A stretch of DNA of 27,752 nt from positions 1-27,752 of the forward strand of contig CABQHT010000022.1 of assembly GCA_902464035.1 (NCBI GenBank), written 5' to 3'. The notes beneath the pieces are model-generated. The model was not told the origin of the DNA and searched no databases. It was given only the letters and a program-made list of their open reading frames with translations. A program made the translations under genes and the position numbers. Within the stretch, counting starts at the first letter, position 1; every line of letters starts with the position of its first letter. The DNA is from an uncultured Collinsella sp. GTDB taxonomy: Bacteria > Actinomycetota > Coriobacteriia > Coriobacteriales > Coriobacteriaceae. Positions 22,073-27,752 of the stretch are shown here, one piece after another.

Positions 22073-23310
22073 CCCCGATTGAAAAGGCCAAGAAGCCACA
22101 AAATTACGATAATTTATATCAATACCTATTATGGCTTAGTATTTTTCTGTTGGTGTTTGAAGATCCAATCCAGCAGTGCTTTCCGATATTTGGATATTAT
22201 GACGAAGTTTTTGCACTGTTTGGGGGATTGTATTATTTATTTTCTCGACGCAGCAAAGTGTTTTTAGGAATATGGTGGCTCATTGTTCTATATGTAACTG
22301 CTGGTTTGATGAGTTCATGTCTATATTCAACCCAGCCAATACTAGCATGCATAGGAGATACGTTCCTAAATTTAAAATTCTATCTGGCCATGGCATTTGG
22401 ACTTGCAGCAAGTAACGACTTTGTTTCCGTTCATCGAGAAAAGATGATCCTCATTGTTCGTTTTTTGACATACTGCCTGACGGGATTATTGCTTCTAAAT
22501 TTAGTTTTTAACTGGTTTCCTGGTCAAGAGTTCAGATTTGGTATAGCGATACCAAAATTGTTTTTTTCTCATTCTGAATACCTTGCTGGAGCGCAAATTA
22601 TTCTTCTCGCAATCGGATTATATTTGACGAGAAACCTTGGCGTAGGAACTTACGCATGGGTTTTTTTTGCTGCATTAAATGTATTTTGCACATTTCGATA
22701 TAAAGCAATGGCAGCTGCCATCTTTGCCATTGCTCTGTTTTATGTTGTGCTAGTCCGGCGTAAATCTATTTCAAAATGGAATTTGATTTGCTTATGCGTC
22801 ATTGCTGTTTTCATTGCTTGGGGTCAAATAGTTGAGTATTACTTCGCTGGAAATGAAACTGCACGTGACTTGCTCGGGACCACATCCTTGCAGATAGCTT
22901 TTGATTATTTTCCGCTTGGCACTGGTTTTGGGTCGTTTGCATCTTACATGTCTAAAGTTTATTACTCTCAAGTGTATTTTTCTTACCATCTATCATCTGT
23001 TTACGGTCTTATGAATATTCCTGATGGCGGCTCCTTTATTTCGGATGTGTACTGGCCTATGGTTCTTGGGCAAACCGGGTTTTTAGGACTCCTTTGCATT
23101 CTTTCAATTTATATAAAACTTTTTAAAATGATTCAGAGTGGATCCAGTAAGGACCCTAATAGGTACATTTGCTTACTTCTTCTATTTCTATATTTGTTGA
23201 TACAGTCGACAGCTTCAGCAGCTTTTGTTGGGCCCCTTTCAGTTCCAATTGGCTTTTTACTAGGGGCGTTAGCTTTTGATAGAAGATTTAAAGTCGGTTC
23301 AATTAAATAA
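22069..23310 (+). CDS. wzy: Polytopic membrane protein, likely repeat-unit polymerase (Wzy)
   Basis: A 413-residue protein with about ten or eleven hydrophobic segments, for example LLWLSIFLLVFEDP, VFLGIWWLIVLYVTAGLMSS, MILIVRFLTYCLTGLLLLNL and ICLLLLFLYLLIQSTASAAF, and a larger non-membrane stretch around residues 260-330 with PLGTGFGSFASYMSKVYYS. That layout and GTGFGSF are typical of O-antigen/capsule polymerases, which join repeat units on the outer face. Polymerases share little sequence, so the call rests on topology and position in a Wzx/Wzy-type cluster that has no other candidate. The gene is clearly AT-rich, unlike capEFG. Its ATG overlaps the GT4 stop codon by 4 nt. Confidence 0.7.
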   Translation: MTPIEKAKKPQNYDNLYQYLLWLSIFLLVFEDPIQQCFPIFGYYDEVFALFGGLYYLFSRRSKVFLGIWWLIVLYVTAGLMSSCLYSTQPILACIGDTFLNLKFYLAMAFGLAASNDFVSVHREKMILIVRFLTYCLTGLLLLNLVFNWFPGQEFRFGIAIPKLFFSHSEYLAGAQIILLAIGLYLTRNLGVGTYAWVFFAALNVFCTFRYKAMAAAIFAIALFYVVLVRRKSISKWNLICLCVIAVFIAWGQIVEYYFAGNETARDLLGTTSLQIAFDYFPLGTGFGSFASYMSKVYYSQVYFSYHLSSVYGLMNIPDGGSFISDVYWPMVLGQTGFLGLLCILSIYIKLFKMIQSGSSKDPNRYICLLLLFLYLLIQSTASAAFVGPLSVPIGFLLGALAFDRRFKVGSIK

Positions 23311-23379
23311 TGATCTCCTTGAACGGGGAGAAACAATCACTACTGATAACTAGGAATTCTTTCGAGGTCACAGAACGTT

Positions 23380-24387
23380 ATGAAGATTGATTTTGTAATT
23401 CCATGGGTTGATTGCACGGACCCAAATTGGCTTTTTGATCGATATAAATATAGCAATGAGTCAAGCGAGATAATCACTCCCAATCAGGATAAACGTTATA
23501 GAGATTGGGGTTTGCTACGTTATTTTTTTCGAAGTGTTTCTTCCAACGCGCCATGGGTTGGTACAATTCATTTTCTGACATATGGTCATTTACCCGAATG
23601 GCTTGATTGTTCAAATCCAAAAATCAATGTTGTAAAGCATAGTGATTTTATCCCCAATAAGAATCTCCCAACTTTCAATTCCAATGTTATCGAATTGAAT
23701 GCCTACAAAATTGAGGGGCTTTCTGAGCACTTTGTCCTATTCAATGATGATTTGTTGATTCTTGATAAGACCACAAAAGACGATTTCTTTCATAAAGGAC
23801 TACCAAGAATTACCGCAGTTCTAAATGCAGCAAGTCTTGCTCGAGGTGACAATTTCTACGTCCCCTTTAACTGCGCTAGCGTTTTAAGCTCACATTTTAA
23901 ACCACTTGCGTGTGTAGGCAGGCATCCACTAAAGTGGTTCAGCCCAGGCTATGGCATCATGTGCTTGAGAACACTCGTTTTATTGATATATCCTACATTC
24001 AAAGGTTTTTATGAACCCCATCTCTGCAATTCATTTTTAAAGTCTACCTTCGAAGAAATTTGGGAGGTAGAAAAGCAAGAGCTTGAGGCGACTTCTTCTC
24101 ATCGTTTTAGAGAGGCAACCGACGTATCTAACTGGCTCATGAAAGATTGGCAGTGCGCAAAAGGAGATTTTTATCCGCGTCCAGTTTCTTTCGGACGGTC
24201 CTTTTCATTTGGTGCTAATTTCGATTCAACCCTGGAAGAGGCTGAATCGTATCTTCGCGGGCGCAAGGGTAAGGTCGTCTGTCTCAATGACGGCGACCTT
24301 ACTCCGGAGCAGTACGAGACTGCCCGGACGAGGATTCTCGCCTGCCTTGACGAACTTTTCCCCGACAAATGTGAATTCGAGCTTTAG
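23380..24387 (+). CDS. Stealth-family sugar-1-phosphate transferase
   Basis: Carries Stealth conserved region 1 at the N-terminus (MKIDFVIPWVDCTDPNWL) and region 2 after it: YRDWGLLRYFFRSVSSNAPW, IHFLTYGHLPEWLD, NLPTFNSNVIELNAYKIEGL and SEHFVLFNDDLLILD. Region 3/4-like segments follow less clearly. Stealth enzymes (such as GlcNAc-1-phosphate transferases of bacterial capsules) make phosphodiester links between sugars, so the polymer may contain phosphate. 335 residues. AT-rich at the 5' end and more GC-rich after about 24200, as though a composition boundary lies inside. A 69-nt gap separates it from the polymerase, the longest gap between the sugar transferase and flippase genes. Confidence 0.88.
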   Translation: MKIDFVIPWVDCTDPNWLFDRYKYSNESSEIITPNQDKRYRDWGLLRYFFRSVSSNAPWVGTIHFLTYGHLPEWLDCSNPKINVVKHSDFIPNKNLPTFNSNVIELNAYKIEGLSEHFVLFNDDLLILDKTTKDDFFHKGLPRITAVLNAASLARGDNFYVPFNCASVLSSHFKPLACVGRHPLKWFSPGYGIMCLRTLVLLIYPTFKGFYEPHLCNSFLKSTFEEIWEVEKQELEATSSHRFREATDVSNWLMKDWQCAKGDFYPRPVSFGRSFSFGANFDSTLEEAESYLRGRKGKVVCLNDGDLTPEQYETARTRILACLDELFPDKCEFEL

Positions 24388-24396
24388 GGGCAGACG

Positions 24397-25539
24397 ATGC
24401 ACGTAATCAAAGAGGCTGCCAAGACCCTTGTCGCAAAGCTTGGTTTCCAAACGAATAGGCGTATCGTCGTCTTCGAGTCCGACGATTGGGGTGCCGTGAG
24501 GGTCCCGGATGCCGATTCACTTGCTGCATTTGAGAATCGCTTCCCCTCTTTCAGGCTCGATCATTACCAATCTTTTGACGGCTTGGAAAAGAAGGCCGAC
24601 GTAAGCGCCCTCTCTTCTTTGCTGCGTGAGAATGCGGTGCGATTTCGGGCTTCCGCCCCAGTATTCACGCTGAACTTCGCAACCGCCAACCCAGATTTCA
24701 ATCGATGCGTTCCCGGCAACGCTGATTTAGCGCACTTTGGATTCGAGCCCATCGATAAAACCTACCGAACCTATGACGGAGACGAGGGAGTACTCGATTT
24801 CGTGCGGCTGGGCCGCGGTGAAACGGCACTGCATCCTCAGCTCCACGGGCGAGAGCACCTTAACGCTACGGCGTGGCTTGCCGATGCGGTCGCCGACTCA
24901 GCTGTGGAATATGCCCGTTGTTTGAGAATGGTGGGTCTGGACGATGCCTTCTACAATGGGATTGACGCGCTCAACAGCGGAAACACTCTGATCGATATCC
25001 GCGGATACCTTGAAGACGCGGTCACGATTTTCAAACGCCTTTTTGGCTTCGCCCCCAGGAGCTTCATCCCACCATGCTATGTCGCCAATAAGGAATGTGA
25101 GCTCATCGCCGCTGAGCTGGGCATTGAGACTATCCAATCGTCGCCGAAGAGGAATGTCCCGAAAGGGAACAACTCCTATTTGAAGAAGATTAACGTTTTC
25201 GGACACTCCAACGTGCCTGGGCAGTGCCGCTTAATCAGAAACGTGCAGTTCGAGCCCTCGCGCTCTATGTTTCAAGGCAAAAACGTCGATGAGTGCGTCG
25301 ACACTGCTTTCGCCGAAATCGAGACGGCTTTCAGGCGTAGGCAGCCAGCGGTGGTGTGCACCCATCGTGTCAACTATACGACCCGAGTGAATGAGAGACA
25401 TCGCGAGTTTTCACTCGAGGCGCTTGATGGACTGCTTCAACGGCTTGCGGAACGGTATCCGGATTGTGAGTTCATGACTTCCGATGACCTGGGTTCTTTA
25501 ATCCTAAATTCGCTGGCGAGAAACGAAATGGAGCAATGA
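24397..25539 (+). CDS. Polysaccharide-deacetylase-like protein
   Basis: A 380-residue protein resembling cluster proteins labelled polysaccharide (de)acetylase. It has RRIVVFESDDWGAVRVPD near residue 25, with the Asp pair where NodB-fold enzymes bind metal, ALHPQLHGREHLN (His pair) in the middle, FIPPCYVANKECELIAAELG, and AVVCTHRVNYTTRVNERHRE towards the end. No signal peptide is visible, so it may act in the cytoplasm on lipid-linked sugars. Whether it removes acetyl groups is unproven. GGGGCAGACG precedes the ATG at 24397, 9 nt after the Stealth stop. Its stop overlaps the flippase start. Confidence 0.68.
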   Translation: MHVIKEAAKTLVAKLGFQTNRRIVVFESDDWGAVRVPDADSLAAFENRFPSFRLDHYQSFDGLEKKADVSALSSLLRENAVRFRASAPVFTLNFATANPDFNRCVPGNADLAHFGFEPIDKTYRTYDGDEGVLDFVRLGRGETALHPQLHGREHLNATAWLADAVADSAVEYARCLRMVGLDDAFYNGIDALNSGNTLIDIRGYLEDAVTIFKRLFGFAPRSFIPPCYVANKECELIAAELGIETIQSSPKRNVPKGNNSYLKKINVFGHSNVPGQCRLIRNVQFEPSRSMFQGKNVDECVDTAFAEIETAFRRRQPAVVCTHRVNYTTRVNERHREFSLEALDGLLQRLAERYPDCEFMTSDDLGSLILNSLARNEMEQ

Positions 25540-26858
25540 TGCACTTTAGTCTCAAGCTTTTGCGTGACAAAATTAGGGGCAATGAATTCTGGGCGAAGCT
25601 TGCGAAAAATGTCTTCACTATCGTTGTAGGTCAGGGCGGCGCCTCTGCTTTGAATATGCTGACGTCATTTGTATCTGCTGGATTTCTTGGCGTTGCTGGC
25701 TACGGTTCGCTGATGATCGGTCAGACTTACATGCAGGCGATTGATTCTCTTTTAAATTTCCAATCATGGCAAAGTGTGATTCGCTATGGATCAATCAGCC
25801 TGGAAAAACGAGATGAGCGCGGACTGGCTGCCTGTATTAAGGCCGCTTTTCTTGTCGATGTGATATCGGCAGTTGCCGGATGTGTCATCTCCTTCGCCAT
25901 TGTCGGCTTCGTGGCGGGCGTTCTCGGATGGGATTCCGCCGCGACTGCTGCGGCAGTAGTGTTTTGTTTCGAGATACTTGTGCATATAGAAGGTGCCCCT
26001 ACGGGTTTGCTCCGTCTTTTCGATAGATTCAACTATGTTGCCATTCATGCAGTTGTTATGGCGGCCGTCAAGCTGCTCTTTGTGGCTGTGTCAATGGTGC
26101 TTTTCGGGAACAATGTAGTCGTTATTGCTTGTGCGTATTGTGCTGCTGATATTACTAAGAGTCTGACGCTATTTTTTATTGCCGTGCATGTTGCTCGCAG
26201 GCGCGTTGGGTTTTTTAAGATCGTTAAAGCACGACTCGCCGATTTGCCGGCTGGCTACATCTCCTTCACAATTTGGTCAAACCTGGATACCTCAGCGGAC
26301 GCCCCAATTCAGTATTTCGATGTGTTCTTCCTCTCTCTCTTGTCGAGTGAGGTTGTCGGTGTCTTTAAATTCTTTAGGCAGCTGCTTTCCGCTCTCTCTC
26401 TTCTTTCTCGACCTGTGCAGCAGGCGATTATGCCGCAACTTGCTGAGTTGATCGCCAAGGGGCTTAACAGTCGCGCGTATGAGGTTGTTAGAAAAATCGA
26501 AAAGGTCGTGGCTAAAGTTGTGACACCTTGCGCAGCTATTGCCTGCTTGGTCGTTCCGCCTGCACTTGCTGTCTTTATGGATCCGCTCTACGGCGCGTAC
26601 TGGTATCTCTTTGCCACATTAGCCGCTCTTGTCGCTGCGAGCATTGTCTTTTCCGCCATTCATCCCTGCTTCAACGCTTATGGCCTAACGAAGCAGTCGA
26701 CAGTCATCACGCTTATTTCGAACGTTGTATACCTTGTTGCTTGTTATTTGCTGCTCGGAAAGTTAGGCGTGATGGCAATTCCGTTTGCAATGGCTTTGCA
26801 ATATTTGCTCGTTATATCCCTGAAGGATATATACATTCGGAAGATCGTTCTTGACTAG
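25536..26858 (+). CDS. wzx: Oligosaccharide flippase (Wzx/MATE-like)
   Basis: A 440-residue integral membrane protein with about twelve to fourteen hydrophobic segments, starting near NVFTIVVGQGGASALNMLTS and including AAATAAAVVFCFEILVHIEG, MAAVKLLFVAVSMVLFG and YLVACYLLLGKLGVMAIPFA. The opening glycine/serine-rich helix and the LSLLSRPVQQAIMPQLAELI segment fit the polysaccharide transporter family, which moves the finished lipid-linked repeat unit across the membrane. The start is either the ATG at 25536 (overlapping the previous stop as ATGA) or the ATG at 25539. It is the last intact gene of the operon. Confidence 0.86.
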   Translation: MMHFSLKLLRDKIRGNEFWAKLAKNVFTIVVGQGGASALNMLTSFVSAGFLGVAGYGSLMIGQTYMQAIDSLLNFQSWQSVIRYGSISLEKRDERGLAACIKAAFLVDVISAVAGCVISFAIVGFVAGVLGWDSAATAAAVVFCFEILVHIEGAPTGLLRLFDRFNYVAIHAVVMAAVKLLFVAVSMVLFGNNVVVIACAYCAADITKSLTLFFIAVHVARRRVGFFKIVKARLADLPAGYISFTIWSNLDTSADAPIQYFDVFFLSLLSSEVVGVFKFFRQLLSALSLLSRPVQQAIMPQLAELIAKGLNSRAYEVVRKIEKVVAKVVTPCAAIACLVVPPALAVFMDPLYGAYWYLFATLAALVAASIVFSAIHPCFNAYGLTKQSTVITLISNVVYLVACYLLLGKLGVMAIPFAMALQYLLVISLKDIYIRKIVLD

Positions 26859-26941
26859 GGCGAATCGACTACATTGATCAGGGCACTGGCATCTATATCA
26901 TGGAACGAGTGTTGCCAGCGTTAGGCGTGTAAAATAGAGCG

Positions 26942-27647
26942 ATGCCTGACGATATTGAGTATCCGATTATTACTAAGCCGATAGAGTCGTATGAAGGCTT
27001 GAAATCTTACTTCTATATTTACTACGAGAAGAGCGACTTATCTGTTGCGTATGACCGCATGACCAGCGATTCCGATCTCCTTCTCCAACGTTTTGTGAAT
27101 AAGTTGACGGAAGTTGCACATGAGGGCAGCCCCATCGTTTGTGGCAAAGATGTTTTATTCGCCGTAGAAGCTCGCTATACCTACATTCTGGCCCATTCTT
27201 GCAGCATGGAGATGACGGTTGCCAATCCTGCTGACGACTAAGTAGAGTTCGCGCTCAGGGCAATCTTCTCTGAGATCGTATTTGGGGGCATATTCGAAGT
27301 TGAGTTAATGGAGGATGCCGAAGGCACGCTTTGGTTCCTGGAACTTAACTTTAGAAACTCAACTTGGAACATAGCTTCCACGAAAGTCGGTGTGCCTCCT
27401 CCCGTTAATTTGGATGAACGGAATACGAGATAGCAGGACTCCCGATGGGTTTGAACAGGTTGCAACCGATGGTTACAGAGCCCTTACCGAACAGCCTGAC
27501 TTTCATTTCAGAGTGAAACGTGAGAGGCAAATTAGCCTTTTCGATTGGCAGAAGGCTGTAAAGACGGCAGATTGCCTCTATTTCTACGATCGACATGATT
27601 GGCGACCTTGCTTTACGGTATGGTGGTGCGCAATAGGCAATTATTGA
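26942..27647 (+). pseudogene. Decayed ATP-grasp-domain gene
   Basis: Three readable pieces in order match one ATP-grasp protein. The first is 26942-27238 (YPIITKPIESYEGLKSYFYI, LLLQRFVNKLTEVAHEG). An in-frame TAA at 27239-27241 interrupts it, and the same frame continues with EFALRAIFSEIVFGGIFEVE and GTLWFLELNFRNSTWN up to TAG at 27431-27433. A frameshift between about 27420 and 27450 then leads to GFEQVATDGYRALTEQPDF and KTADCLYFYDRHDWRP, ending at the TGA at 27645-27647. The usual N-terminal part is absent. ATP-grasp ligases join carboxylates to amines; the original substrate is unknown. The gene is broken, not merely short. Confidence 0.78.
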
Positions 27648-27664
27648 AGCGAAAGCTCAGCTTG

Positions 27665-27752
27665 TTATTGTAAACGCAGCGATACAGGTTTAGATATGGC
27701 TCTGTTAGACCAGAATTGACATTCTGCCTCAATCATCTTTTTGAAATTGCAA
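27665..27752 (-). other. Possible 3' end of a minus-strand gene entering from the right
   Basis: A minus-strand frame is open from the window edge (27752) to a TAA at 27667-27665 and encodes at least 28 residues including MIEAECQFWSNRAIS. Too short to name. It could be chance or the C-terminus of a neighbouring gene convergent with the operon. Confidence 0.2.

Overview
The window looks like a chromosomal segment of a high-GC Gram-positive gut actinobacterium of the Coriobacteriia, most likely Collinsella or a close relative. The reasons are: GC-rich codon use in the core genes, a complete GT5/GT35 glycogen operon with a GlgC/GlgD pair, Lys/Ala-rich histone-H1-like tails on two glycogen enzymes, and a NusG/LoaP-headed polysaccharide locus. 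The taxonomic call is an inference from gene style; there is no rRNA or marker gene to settle it.

Left part (1-12.2 kb, all minus strand): a glycogen metabolism locus. Reading in the direction of transcription it runs glgB (branching), glgP (phosphorylase), glgC and glgD (ADP-glucose pyrophosphorylase catalytic and regulatory-type subunits, 4 nt apart), glgA (synthase), and then, behind its own promoter region, a large fused gene with a GH13 debranching/neopullulanase-like half and a GH77 4-alpha-glucanotransferase (MalQ) half that runs off the left edge. Together they cover synthesis, branching, phosphorolysis and debranching/recycling of glycogen or maltodextrin. Hairpins lie in most intergenic gaps of the operon. 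A TGGTAAA-type motif occurs upstream of the fused amylase gene and, as inverted repeats, in the glgB/HAD divergent region, which suggests one carbohydrate regulator for both.

Middle (12.2-14.8 kb, plus strand): a HAD hydrolase and a thiamine diphosphokinase, then a 73-nt composite palindrome, a tRNA-Ala(GGC) with its terminator, and about 1 kb without a convincing gene. The last 0.4 kb of this gap appears to be the structured 5' leader of the next operon.

Right part (14.8-26.9 kb, plus strand): a Wzx/Wzy-type surface polysaccharide (capsule/exopolysaccharide) operon. A LoaP/NusG-like antiterminator is first. It is followed by the initiating phosphoglycosyl transferase, a WecG/TagA-family transferase, three enzymes for UDP-N-acetyl-L-fucosamine (CapE/CapF/CapG type), a hexapeptide acetyltransferase whose last codons are shifted at an 8-G run, a GT4 glycosyltransferase carrying a perfect 22-bp hairpin inside its coding sequence, an AT-rich polymerase-like membrane protein, a Stealth-family phosphotransferase, a polysaccharide-deacetylase-like protein and a flippase. 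The cluster is compositionally mosaic: capEFG are extremely GC-rich, while the polymerase and Stealth genes are AT-rich, as is typical of exchanged capsule loci. The right end holds a decayed ATP-grasp pseudogene.

The most notable sequence-level observations are the 22-bp intragenic hairpin, the G8 tract with a conserved ending one base away, the shared H1-like tails on GlgA and GlgB, the shared operator-like motif, and the long structured leader of the antiterminator gene.
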